The notes under the pieces: generated by a model
What the model saw: only the letters and a program-made list of their open reading frames with translations
The model's database searches: none
Told to the model about the DNA's origin: nothing
Origin: GCA-003244245 sp963712995
GTDB taxonomy: Bacteria; Actinomycetota; Actinomycetes; Mycobacteriales; Pseudonocardiaceae
Assembly (NCBI GenBank): GCA_963712995.1
Contig: CAVQKH010000022.1
Location: 1-64,000 of the forward strand
Direction of reading: 5' to 3'
Length of the DNA: 64,000 nt
Shown here: positions 34,455 to 45,305 of the stretch, piece after piece
How positions within the stretch are numbered: the first letter of the stretch is position 1
Layout of the letters: every line of letters begins with the position of its first letter
Translations under genes and position numbers: made by a program

Positions 34455-34837
34455 CGCAGCAGGGCCGTGACGGTCACCGCGAGCGAACGAACCTGATAGC
34501 CGGTGATTCGCCGGATCTCGTCGCTGATCCTGCCGCGCAGACGGTCCACGGTGGGGCGCACCGGGTCGGGGTAGCGTAACGCCAGTTCGACGCGCAGCTC
34601 CACCTGCTGGCCGATGACGATGGCCTTCGCGGTGGCTCCGGCGCGGCCAAGCTCGACGCCGGCCGCGGTGCGCGGGGTGGGCACCGTGCCCGGGGTCAGA
34701 TCAGCCGTGTGTTCGGCGATCTTGCGTAGCACCACGGGGTCGATCGTCAGCCGCCCCCGCTCGCCTGGGGTGCGCGATACGGACGTGCCGGTGGTGGCCC
34801 CGGTCGTGGGTGGTGTCTGGGCGGCGGCCGCGGTCAC
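34451..34837 (-). CDS. Asp23/Gls24 family envelope-stress protein
   Basis: 128 residues with 'RLTIDPVVLRKIAEHTADLTPGTV' and 'KAIVIGQQVELRVELALRYPDPVRPTVDRLRGRISDEI', the alkaline-shock protein core. GTG start at 34837 overlaps the preceding stop. A much longer open frame continues upstream, but it lies under the neighbouring gene and lacks the family pattern. Confidence 0.75.
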   Translation of the reverse strand: MTAAAAQTPPTTGATTGTSVSRTPGERGRLTIDPVVLRKIAEHTADLTPGTVPTPRTAAGVELGRAGATAKAIVIGQQVELRVELALRYPDPVRPTVDRLRGRISDEIRRITGYQVRSLAVTVTALLR

Positions 34838-35019
34838 CGGCTCCGGCCCTTGCCGCTGAGGATCTGGCTGACGTCGAGCTCCCCATCCAGCACCCGGCCG
34901 ACGAGCAGCCCGATCACTCCCAGCACCAGGGCGAGCAGGAAGCCGCTGAAGCCACCGATGGCGCCGGCCAGGCCGAGGATGAGTCCGGTGAGTAGGCCGA
35001 TGGTTGTCGCGTTCATCAT
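34834..35019 (-). CDS. Small two-helix membrane protein (DUF2273-like)
   Basis: 61 residues: 'TIGLLTGLILGLAGAIGGFSGFLLALVLGVIGLLVGRVLDG' forms a hairpin of two membrane helices with Gly zippers, then a short basic tail. DUF2273 proteins regularly join Asp23 clusters. ATG 35019 or 35016 after GGAAGG. Confidence 0.7.
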   Translation of the reverse strand: MMNATTIGLLTGLILGLAGAIGGFSGFLLALVLGVIGLLVGRVLDGELDVSQILSGKGRSR

Positions 35020-35043
35020 GCGGACCTTCCGTATAGCGAGAAG

Positions 35044-35475
35044 TCAAAGATCTGAGGTCGGCACCCGGTCGTCAGTGATCACATCGTTGATGGTCAGGTC
35101 GATAGCCCTCGGCCCAGTGACCGCGGTGATCATCCCGCGCAGCTCAGCAGCCAGCAGCGGCAGCGGGGTGCCGAGGCGGGCGACGACGGAGACCTCCACG
35201 GGCTCGCCGGGCTCTCCGATTCGCACCCCCACTACTCGGTGGCCGGGAAAGTAGGAGGCGATGACGCCGAACGGGCCGCCGTCCAGGTCGGCCACCGCGG
35301 GATGGGCGCGTGCTGCCGCGGCGATGGCTTCGGCGACCCGCCCGGTGCCCGCCTGGTCGGAGTCGGCCTGGTCGGAGTCGGCCTGGTCGGAGTCGGCCTG
35401 GTCGGAGTCGGCCCGGTCGGAGTCGGCCTGGTCGGACCGGCGCCGGGAGGAGGGGATCGAGGCAGTCAGGCTCAT
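35044..35475 (-). CDS. Asp23-like protein with SDQAD repeats
   Basis: 143 residues. After 12 residues come about six copies of a five-residue SDQAD/SDRAD repeat, encoded by a 15-bp tandem repeat, then an Asp23-like domain ('VAEAIAAAARAHPAVADLDGG', 'VVGVRIGEPGEPVEVSVVARLG', 'LAAELRGMI'). The acidic repeat is probably a flexible linker whose length may vary between strains. Confidence 0.65.
   Translation of the reverse strand: MSLTASIPSSRRRSDQADSDRADSDQADSDQADSDQADSDQAGTGRVAEAIAAAARAHPAVADLDGGPFGVIASYFPGHRVVGVRIGEPGEPVEVSVVARLGTPLPLLAAELRGMITAVTGPRAIDLTINDVITDDRVPTSDL
35352..35436. repeat. 15-bp tandem repeat, 5.7 units
   Basis: The unit CCTGGTCGGAGTCGG is repeated from 35352, with one C/T variant in the fifth unit. 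It is in frame (five residues per unit) inside the Asp23-like gene. Confidence 0.9.
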
Positions 35476-35507
35476 GGTCGCGAATTGTGCCGTCTTCGGT
35501 GGCCGGG

Positions 35508-35999
35508 TTACTCCACGCGGGACTGCCGGGTCGGCTCCTCGTCGTCGTCGCCCGGGATGTGGATGTCGTTGACCGCGATGTTGACCTCGGTGACCTGCAG
35601 GCCGGTCATCTGCTCGACGGCACCGATGATATTGGCGCGTACCGCTTTGGCGAGGTCCACGATGGACACGCCGTACTCGACGATGAGGTTGAGGTCGACT
35701 GCGGCCTGCTTCTCGCCGACCTCGACGGTCACCCCGGAGGTTTGCGAGGCGCCGGTGCTGCCCGGGATACGGTCACGGAGCCCGCCGAACGCACGGGACA
35801 ACCCGCCGCCCAGCGCGTGCACCCCGGAGACCTCATGAGCGGCGATCCCGGCGATCTTCTGCACCACCGAGGAGGCGATGGTGGTCTTGCCCTGTGAGCT
35901 CTGCTCGGCCAGCCGTACCGGGGGCGATTCGTCGCCATGACTGGTAGCTTCGACCGAGTTGGACGGTGTGGTGGACTGGGTGCGGGTGGTGTCTGCCAT
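35508..35999 (-). CDS. Asp23/Gls24 family envelope-stress protein
   Basis: 163 residues with 'GKTTIASSVVQKIAGIAAHEVSGVHALGGGLSRAFGGL' and 'VGEKQAAVDLNLIVEYGVSIVDLAKAVRANIIGAVEQMTGL', the best Asp23 match in the cluster. ATG 35999 follows AAGGGAGAA. First gene of the cluster transcribed toward lower coordinates. Confidence 0.85.
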   Translation of the reverse strand: MADTTRTQSTTPSNSVEATSHGDESPPVRLAEQSSQGKTTIASSVVQKIAGIAAHEVSGVHALGGGLSRAFGGLRDRIPGSTGASQTSGVTVEVGEKQAAVDLNLIVEYGVSIVDLAKAVRANIIGAVEQMTGLQVTEVNIAVNDIHIPGDDDEEPTRQSRVE

Positions 36000-36037
36000 G
36001 AAAGAATTCTCCCTTGATGATGCCCTGGCGGTGTCCT

Positions 36038-36256
36038 TCACTCACCAGTTTGTTTGATCTTGCTTTTGGTCTGGTTAACCCGACCCTCGGCTTTCGAACT
36101 GCACCTGGCAGGTTTCAGGTACCCGATCAGGCGTTCTCCCAAACGGTAAACCAGGCCACGATCGGGGTGTTCGAGCCGGTGGCCACCGATGTTTTCTTCA
36201 GGCACAGCCACCAGCACGGTCCCGAGGTGGCTTCCGAAGGTCACGGCCAGCACCAC
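36038..36256 (-). CDS. Possible small membrane protein
   Basis: A 72-residue frame starting GTG: 'VLAVTFGSHLGTVLVAVPEEN' then 'PDRGLVYRLGERLIGYLKPAR' and a Lys-rich end. One hydrophobic segment, no family recognised. Placed between the FHA gene and the Asp23 cluster in the same orientation. Real but unannotated, or spurious; uncertain. Confidence 0.3.
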   Translation of the reverse strand: MVLAVTFGSHLGTVLVAVPEENIGGHRLEHPDRGLVYRLGERLIGYLKPARCSSKAEGRVNQTKSKIKQTGE

Positions 36257-36427
36257 GATCGCGACCAGCGGCGTGATGACCGTCTATGACAGCAGCGGCG
36301 AGCGGAGAGCACGAACCACGGAGCTCACGTTTGCAGACGGGGTCTCCGCCGTCGACCGGACGTCGCCCAGGTTCGCGATGCTCACCAGCCCCCAGCCCCG
36401 GGTTGGTCGGGAGCTGGGCCGATCGGT

Positions 36428-36847
36428 TCACTCGTCGGTCAGCTCGAAATGCACATAACAGTTCTTGGCCAGCCTGATCGTCACCGGCAGTTGAACGTCT
36501 CGCTCCTGCCCGGGAGGCAATTCTCGGTCACCGATGAACGTGCCGTTAGTCGTCTCGCGCGGCAGTGCCGAAACGATCCCGTCGCCGGCGGTGATCTCGA
36601 TATGCTCGCGGTCGACATTGTCGAAATTCGTCAATGCGTGCGCGAAACGGGGATCGCCCTCCCGCCCCAACAGCACTTTTTCGCCCTCTGCCAGCAGGAC
36701 TCGTGCGGTCGCAACCAGGACCGTGATCCGTGGCTTCGGTCGGCTTTCCGGGGTGGTGTAATGAGTATTCTCCCCGCAGTTGATGCAGAAGATCGGCTTC
36801 TCGTCAAGGGAGCTGTAACCACAGGTGCCGCATGTCAGGTCAGCCAT
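36428..36847 (-). CDS. Zinc-ribbon FHA-domain protein
   Basis: 139 residues with a ribbon 'CGTCGYSSLDEKPIFCINCGEN' (CxxC…CxxC) and a FHA domain: 'VLLAEGEKVLLGREGDPRFAHAL', 'VDREHIEITAGDG', 'ETTNGTFIGDREL'. FHA domains bind phosphothreonine, so it is likely part of a Ser/Thr-kinase signalling route. ATG 36847 is the last start before the ribbon. Confidence 0.75.
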   Translation of the reverse strand: MADLTCGTCGYSSLDEKPIFCINCGENTHYTTPESRPKPRITVLVATARVLLAEGEKVLLGREGDPRFAHALTNFDNVDREHIEITAGDGIVSALPRETTNGTFIGDRELPPGQERDVQLPVTIRLAKNCYVHFELTDE

Positions 36848-37506
36848 GACGGCTCCGGCCACGTCACGCCGCGAACCGCTACCTGTTCCGCGGCACTGAT
36901 CTGGCATGTGGACATCAGCGGCTCCCCCAGTGCGGCGATCACATGACATTGCTGATCAACGCCGTAGTGTGGCCGTCGGCCCGCCACTGCACATCGCCCG
37001 TCAGGCGTGTGTTCGATCTACTCCGTGAGGAGTAGTCGGCGAGGCGCAATACCGAATTCGTGGTAGATCCGTTGGCTCAGGGAGTATCGGGCCTGGACCG
37101 GGACCAGGTGACGGTCGTGCCGGCGGGACAGCAGCAGTTGCGCCAGTGTTTGCGCCGATCACGCAGGTGAGCATGCCCCATGGGGTGTCGCAGACGTCGC
37201 CCTGGCGGGGAAGGCGTTCCGAGCCGGCGGCATGCCGTATCGGTAGCGGTGATGATGTGGTTCATCGTCCGGGCACCCTCATCATCTGGGCCGAATCATC
37301 TGGGCCGATGACCCCGACCCGGTACTGACACCACAGAACCCGACACCACGGGAACTGCCTGCGAGACTTGGATCACCTGCTGGAGTACCCTCTAGCGACG
37401 TTTGTTCATGGTCGCGAACAGTTTGTTCGCGACCATGAACGAAGCGTAGGCACGAGATCATTGCTCGCCGCGTGCTGACGGCAGGCTGGCGGGAAGGGGA
37501 CCTTCG
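36848..37506. other. Gap with a 17-bp hairpin and a 14-bp tandem repeat
   Basis: No supportable gene. A perfect 17-bp inverted repeat with a 3-nt loop (37404-37420 with 37424-37440) is probably a terminator or an operator for the gene at 37507. ATCATCTGGGCCGA is repeated twice in tandem at 37281-37308. Confidence 0.55.
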
Positions 37507-38496
37507 GTGCCGAGTCAACCTGCACGATCACCATTGTGGCTGCTGGAGCAGCTGCTGCGGCGCTTCTACCTGGTGCTGGTAGCGCTCGTATCTGTCGCGA
37601 TCGTTGTGCGTCAGATGTCTCTCGCCGGTGTTGCTGTGAACGACTGGGACTGGCTTCTCGTGAGCGGCGTCGGCACATGGTTGGCCGCCGTTTATTTCCC
37701 GTTTCTTCTGCCGGAAAAACTTGCCGAGACCCTGACGCGACTGGTCAATCGGGGTGTCCTCGATGGGAACGGAGATCTAGACGACTTCCTTTCGATGCTG
37801 AATCGCAGGGCCCGGCGTAGCGCTCTCATCTGCTCCGTCGTTTTCGCTGCTGCGATCCTCATGTCCTGGATTGTGGCTTTCCCGCATCAGCTCGGCAGCC
37901 ACGCATCACTCGCCATGCTGGAGACTATCGCGGCGGTACCTGTGGGTCTGTTCGCGGGGCGGGCGATCAGCTATGGCCTGCTGGCTCGGCGGTTGAAGGA
38001 GGCAGGCTTCACCATCACCCCTGACCCGGGCCACCTCGACCGCGTCGCAGGGCTGCGTCTTATTGGTGCCCTCTATTTCTATCAGTCAGGATTGCTGGCG
38101 GTTCCGGGTGTTTTTCTGGCTGTATGGTGGCTCCTGATTCCGTTCCTGGGTGACCGTTACGCAATTTGGCGGACGCTCTATGCAGGACTGCTCCTCATTG
38201 TCGTGGTCAGCGAGATGCTTGCTTTCATTCTGCCGATGTTTGCGTTTCATCGGTTGATGCTGGACCGGAAGAAGGAGTTGATCCGAGAAGCTGACGAGCT
38301 GAGTCGGTTGTCCGTGGGAGAAAAAACCGACGAAACCGTCGACGAGAGACGAGTCAAACGGTACACGGAGATAGAGTCCATGCCCACATGGCCAGTCGAC
38401 GGCAAGATTCGCCGGAGGTTCGGGCTGCGCAATGCGCTGCTTTTGGCGCCAGCGTTGGCTCAGTTCCTCGGTGCGTCCAAGCGACCCAGAACCTGA
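37507..38496 (+). CDS. Multi-pass membrane protein, unknown
   Basis: 329 residues, GTG start. Six hydrophobic helices are visible ('FYLVLVALVSVAIVVRQM', 'LLVSGVGTWLAAVYFPFLL', 'ALICSVVFAAAILMSWIVAF', 'GLLAVPGVFLAVWWLLIPFL', 'YAGLLLIVVVSEMLAFILPMFAF') and a charged cytoplasmic tail ('DRKKELIREADELSRLSVGEK'). The tail helix followed by a Trp-Pro motif resembles signalling-coupled membrane proteins, but no family is recognised. Its GC content is somewhat lower than its neighbours. Confidence 0.6.
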   Translation: MPSQPARSPLWLLEQLLRRFYLVLVALVSVAIVVRQMSLAGVAVNDWDWLLVSGVGTWLAAVYFPFLLPEKLAETLTRLVNRGVLDGNGDLDDFLSMLNRRARRSALICSVVFAAAILMSWIVAFPHQLGSHASLAMLETIAAVPVGLFAGRAISYGLLARRLKEAGFTITPDPGHLDRVAGLRLIGALYFYQSGLLAVPGVFLAVWWLLIPFLGDRYAIWRTLYAGLLLIVVVSEMLAFILPMFAFHRLMLDRKKELIREADELSRLSVGEKTDETVDERRVKRYTEIESMPTWPVDGKIRRRFGLRNALLLAPALAQFLGASKRPRT

Positions 38497-38556
38497 TAGA
38501 AAACCTGCAGAAAGCACTCGTCGGCTGACGTGTAGTAGCAAAGGGGCCTGCGGGCA

Positions 38557-39057
38557 TCAGCGGCCGAGCGCTTTGCGGACCGTGCTGAGTTTGATGACGA
38601 GGCGGCGCGGGTTGTCACGAACGGGATGGAAGTCGTGGTAACGGTAGAACGCGGCGGCCTGGTCATCGATGGCGTCCACCACGATGAGCCGTCCAGACGC
38701 CGTATCGGCAGCGGTGACGATGCGCTCCAGCGCATCGTGCAGCAGCTCAGCGCCGAGTCCCCGGCCGTGCAGGACGACATCAAGGGCCAGCCGTGCCAGC
38801 AGGTAGGCGGGGATCACGGTGACTCCACCGGCCATGGCCGGACTCAGCTGTTCCCGCCGCACCTGATGGGGCACGATCGCGTAGTAGGCCACTACCCGAG
38901 TGGCACCCGCGGCTGTCCATACGTATGTCGCCGCTGTTCCGCGGGCCTGCGCTTGCTGGGCCTTGGTGCAGAGCCAGTCGTTGAGCGCGGGCACGCCACA
39001 GTCGAACTGCGACAGATCGTGCAGCTCATCCAGCCCGCCGGAAACCCATCCGGTCAT
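38557..39057 (-). CDS. GNAT acetyltransferase toxin (TacT/AtaT-like)
   Basis: 166 residues with 'LSQFDCGVPALNDWLCTKAQQAQARGTAATYV', acetyl-CoA loop 'LALDVVLHGRGLGAELLHDAL' and C-terminal 'AAAFYRYHDFHPV'. This is the TacT class, which acetylates aminoacyl-tRNA and stops translation. It overlaps its DUF1778 partner by four bases. Confidence 0.85.
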   Translation of the reverse strand: MTGWVSGGLDELHDLSQFDCGVPALNDWLCTKAQQAQARGTAATYVWTAAGATRVVAYYAIVPHQVRREQLSPAMAGGVTVIPAYLLARLALDVVLHGRGLGAELLHDALERIVTAADTASGRLIVVDAIDDQAAAFYRYHDFHPVRDNPRRLVIKLSTVRKALGR

Positions 39058-39341
39058 GTGCGCCGGTATCCGCGGTCACGCTGGTCCAGTCGGGCCAGGG
39101 TGGGTGCCTCGTCCGGGATGTCCAGGGCGGCCAGCATCGAGTCGAACTGGGCGGCGGGCATCACCGTCGTCTCGGCACGGGCCAGCACCCGGTCGGCCTC
39201 CGCCGTCGCGGCGTTCAGGACGAACACGCTGGTAGGCTGGCCGAGCCGGGCGGCAGCGTCTTCGATACGCGCTTTGGTCAGCGCATCGACACGAACCTCC
39301 AGCCGCTGCGTCTTGATGGATGTCTGCGCTTCGACGGACAT
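39054..39341 (-). CDS. DUF1778 antitoxin (TacA-like)
   Basis: 95 residues: 'SIKTQRLEVRVDALTKARIEDAAARLGQPTSVFVLNAATAEADRVL' is the ribbon-helix-helix of DUF1778, followed by a toxin-wrapping tail. ATG 39341 chosen because longer upstream frame lacks the fold. The perfect palindrome 40 bases upstream is its likely operator. Confidence 0.85.
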   Translation of the reverse strand: MSVEAQTSIKTQRLEVRVDALTKARIEDAAARLGQPTSVFVLNAATAEADRVLARAETTVMPAAQFDSMLAALDIPDEAPTLARLDQRDRGYRRT

Positions 39342-39382
39342 ATGTCGCACCCTCCAGCCTGATGTGGACTCGACCCCCCAGT

Positions 39383-39403
39383 GTACGGGCATCGTCCGTA
39401 CAT
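39383..39403. promoter_or_regulatory. TacA operator candidate
   Basis: TGTACGG-N7-CCGTACA, a perfect 7-bp inverted repeat, lies 42 bp upstream of the antitoxin start, in the position where TacA-type antitoxins bind their own promoter. Confidence 0.55.
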
Positions 39404-39478
39404 AACGACCGGCTTCTGGGGGAGTGGAGTCCGGCGGGAACACCGGGGGTCCTCCCGTCGTTGAGCATGGCAGGAAGA

Positions 39479-39553
39479 TTGAGCGGATCCCACTCAAGTT
39501 CTGGGTTGACGGCTCGGTATAGTCGCACCCGAGGTTGAGTGGACATCAGTCAA
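39479..39553 (+). promoter_or_regulatory. dnaK promoter with two HAIR (HspR) sites
   Basis: TTGAG-N9-CTCAA (39479-39497) is a perfect HspR-associated inverted repeat. TTGAG-N9-GTCAA (39535-39553) is a second copy with one mismatch, 19 bases before the dnaK ATG. TATAGT (39518-39523) is a likely -10. HspR encoded in the same operon would repress here and be released on heat shock. Confidence 0.8.
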
Positions 39554-39572
39554 GTTCGAAGGGGTTTCTCAC

Positions 39573-41437
<1,865 letters not shown>

Positions 41438-41441
<4 letters not shown>

Positions 41442-42178
41442 ATCCTGGCCCTGGCACCTTCGGCGATAGCGCCAATGGTGGCGAGCAGCCCAGAGATGAC
41501 GAGCAACCCAGACTCGTGGTGCGAGACAAGCGGAGGATCGATCCAGTGACGGGACAGGTTCGTGTCCCACCGGCGGGTGAGCAGCCCGCCGGTGGTGGCG
41601 TGCACGTCGACCATGATGTTCCCAGCTCAGCTGGTGTCTCGGCGGAGCTGGAGGCACTGCAGGCGCAGCTGGACGAGCGGACCGGCGACGTGCAGCGGAT
41701 CTCCGCCGAGTACAGCAACTACCGCCGCCGGGTCGAGCGCGACCGGCAACTCGTGATCGACACGGCCAAGGCCCAGGTGGTCGGTCAACTGCTCACGGTG
41801 CTCGACGACATCGAGCGCGCGCAGCAGCACGGCGACCTCTCGGGTGCGTTCAAGGCCGTCGCCGACAAGGTCGTGGCCGCCTTGCAGGCGCAGGGCCTGG
41901 AACCCTTCGGGGTGATCGGGGACGGTTTCGACCCGGACGTGCACGAGGCGGTGCAGCACAGCACCTCCCCGGAGGTCGACAAACCGACCGTCACAGCGGT
42001 GCTGCGCCTGGGTTACCGCTTCGGTGAGCGGGTGCTGCGCCCGGCGATGGTGGCCGTGACCGACGCCGCCGGCGAGCCCCAGCCCTCCGCGGCCAGCGAA
42101 CCCCAGCCGCCCGCGGACGCCGATCTGCTGGCCGAGGCCGAACCGCTCGGTGAGGCTGGACAGCTATCGGACAATTGA
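41438..42178 (+). CDS. grpE: Nucleotide exchange factor GrpE
   Basis: 246 residues. A disordered N-terminus is followed by the coiled coil ('LEALQAQLDERTGDVQRISAEYSNYRRRVERDR') and beta-wing ('GLEPFGVIGDGFDPDVHEAVQHS', 'VTAVLRLGYRFGERVLRPAMVAV'). GTG start overlaps the dnaK stop (GTGA). Confidence 0.95.
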
Positions 42179-42196
42179 TGCGGGAGGAGGTATCCG

Positions 42197-43456
42197 GTGA
42201 GCGCCCGGGACTGGATCGACAAGGATTTCTACGCGGAGCTGGGTGTCTCCTCCACCGCGTCCGCTGAGGACATCAAGCGTGCCTACCGCAAGCTGGCCAG
42301 GGAGTTGCATCCGGACGCCAACCCGGGCGACGCCAAGGCCGAGGCCCGGTTCAAGTCGGTGTCCGAGGCCTACGGTGTGCTGTCGGACTCGGACAAGCGC
42401 AAGCAGTACGACGATGCGCGCAGCCTGTTCAACGGTGGGTTCCGACCCGGCGGCGGGTTCGGCGCTCCGGGTTCGGGTGGGTTCGACCTGAACGACCTGC
42501 TCGGGGCCGCCTCCGGCCGGGCCGGTGACGCGGGTGGTCTGGGCGATCTGCTCGGTGGGCTCTTCGGTGGTGGCCGGGGCGCCGCCGCCGGCGGGGCTGG
42601 GACCAGCCGCCCCCGGCGGGGTACCGACATCGAGACCGACGTCCGGATCGACTTCACCGAGGCGGTCCGCGGCGCCACCGTGCCGTTGCGGATCTCCAGC
42701 CCGGCCAGTTGCGGCAGTTGCGGCGGCTCCGGCGCGCGCGCCGGCACCGTCCCGCGGGTCTGCCCGGTCTGCGGTGGCTCCGGGCTGGTCACCCGCAGCC
42801 AGGGCGCGTTCGCGTTGTCCGAGCCATGCCGGGACTGCCGTGGCACCGGCCGGATCATCGACGACCCCTGCACCGAATGCGGTGGCCGCGGGGTGTCCAA
42901 CCGGCACCGCACCCTGACCATGCGCATCCCCGCCGGGGTCGCCGACGGGCAGCGCATCCGGCTGGCCGGGCAGGGCGAGCCGGGGATGCGCGGCGCGCCG
43001 GCCGGCGACCTCTACGTGCGGGTGCACGTCACCCCGCACGCGGTGTTCGGGCGCTCCGGTGATGATCTGACGCTGAGCGTGCCGGTGTCGTTCCCCGAGC
43101 TGGTCATGGGCACGACACTGACCGTGCCCACCATGGACGGGACCGGGCAGAACGGCATGGGGTCCTCAGGCACGGGGTCCTCGGGCACGGGGTCCTCGGG
43201 CACGGGGTCATTGGGCACCGTGACGTTGAAGGTCCCGGCGGGCACCGCCCACGGTCGCACTCTGCGGGTGCGCGGCAAGGGCATCACCCGCAAGGACGGG
43301 CGAACCGGCGATCTCCTGGTGACCTTGCAGGTGGTGGTGCCCACCAAACTGGACCGCAAGGCCAAGGACGCGCTGGACGCCTACGCGAAGGCCACCGCGG
43401 CGGAGGACCTGCGGGCCGAGCTCTTCGCCCGCGCGCAGCGTTCGGGGGCGACGTGA
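42197..43456 (+). CDS. dnaJ: Co-chaperone DnaJ
   Basis: 419 residues: J-domain with HPD ('LARELHPDANPGD'), Gly/Phe region, four zinc motifs ('CGSCGGSG', 'CPVCGGSG', 'CRDCRGTG', 'CTECGGRG'), and C-terminal peptide-binding domains. The domain between about residues 315 and 345 carries a Gly-Ser-Thr insertion made of 15-bp repeats. GTG start after GGAGGTATCC. The stop overlaps the hspR start. Confidence 0.95.
   Translation: MSARDWIDKDFYAELGVSSTASAEDIKRAYRKLARELHPDANPGDAKAEARFKSVSEAYGVLSDSDKRKQYDDARSLFNGGFRPGGGFGAPGSGGFDLNDLLGAASGRAGDAGGLGDLLGGLFGGGRGAAAGGAGTSRPRRGTDIETDVRIDFTEAVRGATVPLRISSPASCGSCGGSGARAGTVPRVCPVCGGSGLVTRSQGAFALSEPCRDCRGTGRIIDDPCTECGGRGVSNRHRTLTMRIPAGVADGQRIRLAGQGEPGMRGAPAGDLYVRVHVTPHAVFGRSGDDLTLSVPVSFPELVMGTTLTVPTMDGTGQNGMGSSGTGSSGTGSSGTGSLGTVTLKVPAGTAHGRTLRVRGKGITRKDGRTGDLLVTLQVVVPTKLDRKAKDALDAYAKATAAEDLRAELFARAQRSGAT
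43154..43213. repeat. 15-bp tandem repeat inside dnaJ, four units
   Basis: Unit GGCACGGGGTCCTCG repeated four times with small changes, in frame, adding a G-T-G-S-S repeat to the C-terminal domain of DnaJ. Confidence 0.85.
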
Positions 43457-43902
43457 TGAGCTCCCCGAACCTTCCAGGCGTGGATCAGGACACCCCGGTG
43501 TTCGTCATCTCCGTGGCCGCCCAGCTGGCCGGGTTGCACGCGCAGACCCTGCGCAGCTACGACCGGTTGGGGTTGGTCTCGCCCGGCCGCAGCCCGGGAG
43601 GTGGCCGCCGCTACTCGGCTCGCGACATCGCGCTGTTGCAGGAGGTGCAGCGGCTGTCCCAGGAGCACGGGGTCAACCTGGCCGGGATCAAGCGGATCAT
43701 CGACCTGGAGCATCAGGTGGACGCCCTGCGCTCCGGGCTGGCTGAGCTGGCTGCCGAGCTGGACGCGGCCCGCACCGAGCTCGCTGCATCACGGGCACTG
43801 GCCGAGCAGGCCGCCGCCGCCGTGCACGCCTCCTACCGCCGCGACCTGGTCCCCGTGCGCCCCGACGAGACAGCCCTGGTCATCTGGCGCCCCAGTAGGT
43901 AG
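43456..43902 (+). CDS. hspR: Heat-shock repressor HspR (MerR family)
   Basis: 148 residues with the MerR winged helix ('VISVAAQLAGLHAQTLRSYDRLGLVSPGRSPGGGRRYSARDI') and a coiled coil. It binds HAIR sites and represses the dnaK operon and clpB, with DnaK as co-repressor in Streptomyces. ATG 43456, with GTG 43453 as alternative. Both dnaK and clpB in this window carry HAIR sites. Confidence 0.93.
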   Translation: MSSPNLPGVDQDTPVFVISVAAQLAGLHAQTLRSYDRLGLVSPGRSPGGGRRYSARDIALLQEVQRLSQEHGVNLAGIKRIIDLEHQVDALRSGLAELAAELDAARTELAASRALAEQAAAAVHASYRRDLVPVRPDETALVIWRPSR

Positions 43903-43910
43903 CCCTTCAA

Positions 43911-45086
43911 CTAGTCGAGGGTGAACGGGTCGTAGGTGATGCGGTCGAGGGGGGTGCCGGCGACGAGCATCCGGGACACGGTGGCTCGGATCATGGTGGG
44001 AGAGCCGCAGATCAGCACGTCCCGATTGGGCCAGGAGCCGAAGCGGGTGACCACATCGGCGAGGGTGCCGTGTTCCATCCCGGCCATTCTCGGCGATTCG
44101 ATCACCGGGATCACCGTCAGCCACGGGTTCGTGGTGGAGATGGCGGTGAGGATGTCGAAATCATGCAGGTCGGCGCGGGTCCGACCGCCGACGAAGATCG
44201 TCACTTCCGGGTTCTCACCCCATCGGGACAGATCCTCGATGATGGCGCGCATGGGAGCACTGCCGGTGCCGCCGGCGACCATCACGACGTCGCGCCCCGA
44301 GGTCCGGTCCACGGTCATGACGCCCATCGGCGCGCCGATCCGCCAGGTGTCGCCGACCTGGGTGTGCCCGACGATGGAGCGGCTGACCGACCCACCCGAC
44401 ACCGCGCGGACGTGGAACTCGATCGACCCGTCCGAGCGGGGGGTGTTGGCCGGCGACAGGTACCGCCACAACCGGGGTCGTTGTGGTACCTCCACGCTGA
44501 CGTACTGCCCGGCCCGGTAGGGCACCGGCCGCTCGGGAGTGACCCGGACCACGGCGAGGTCCCAGGTCAGCCGCTGGTGGTCGATGACTTGGGCGGTCCA
44601 CCACGCCGGACCGGACTCGGCCTCGGCCGCCTCCTGCATGACCTTGGCGATCAAGCCGTAGGCGTCCCGCCAGGCCTTCTCCACTGGCGATGTCCAGGCC
44701 GGACCGGCGAACTGCGCCAGTGCGGTCACCAGCGCCGTGCCCATCGCGTCGTAGTGCTGCGCCAGCACGCCGAACTTGCGGTGGTCGCGGCCCAACTGGT
44801 GCAGGAACGGCATCAGTTCCTCAGCTCGGTCGACGTTCTGCACGATGTGCACCAGCGCGCGCCAGAACCTGCTGCGCTGCACCTCCATGTTCGCTGCGAA
44901 CAGCTCACGGGTGGCCGGAGCGATGGCGAACAGCATCGCGTAGAAGAACCGGGTGGCTTCCTCGGCACGCGGCGCGACCTGCGCGTAGCTCTCCCGGATC
45001 AGCCGGACCGTGATCGCGGTCGCACCGGCGTGGTGCGGCAGGCGATTGGGCAGCGGTACGGGGCTCCCCACGGCTTCGGCTGTCAT
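43911..45086 (-). CDS. Flavohemoprotein-like nitric oxide dioxygenase
   Basis: 391 residues: a globin domain (residues about 25-155, proximal His in 'QLGRDHRKFGVL', 'FLHQLGRDH' context) followed by FAD-binding 'YRAGQYVSVEVP' and 'RLWRYLSPANTP' and NAD-binding 'VMVAGGTGSAPMRAI', ending 'YDPFTLD'. It should convert NO to nitrate. Convergent with hspR, with no gene between. Confidence 0.85.
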   Translation of the reverse strand: MTAEAVGSPVPLPNRLPHHAGATAITVRLIRESYAQVAPRAEEATRFFYAMLFAIAPATRELFAANMEVQRSRFWRALVHIVQNVDRAEELMPFLHQLGRDHRKFGVLAQHYDAMGTALVTALAQFAGPAWTSPVEKAWRDAYGLIAKVMQEAAEAESGPAWWTAQVIDHQRLTWDLAVVRVTPERPVPYRAGQYVSVEVPQRPRLWRYLSPANTPRSDGSIEFHVRAVSGGSVSRSIVGHTQVGDTWRIGAPMGVMTVDRTSGRDVVMVAGGTGSAPMRAIIEDLSRWGENPEVTIFVGGRTRADLHDFDILTAISTTNPWLTVIPVIESPRMAGMEHGTLADVVTRFGSWPNRDVLICGSPTMIRATVSRMLVAGTPLDRITYDPFTLD

Positions 45087-45305
45087 GGTCCGGGAGCGTC
45101 TTCTCCAGGGGTCGATGGCAAGCAGGCGGCCCTCGCCAGCGATGGGAACTCTGCGAGGGTGCGGGAACCCTACTACCCTCTAGGGGTTCGACCTGATGTG
45201 CTATCCCTCCTTCGGTTGACGAAACATGGACCGCAGGCTTGCCAGACGACCAGATCGGCGCTCCTACGATGAGCTCCGCCGGGCACTGCTCGGACGACAC
45301 CAGAA

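Noticed and set aside
35352..35436. CRISPR-like array
   Set aside because: The 15-bp units are contiguous without spacers and are in frame in a coding gene.
37281..37308. 14-bp tandem repeat as an iteron or origin
   Set aside because: Only two copies and no replication gene nearby.
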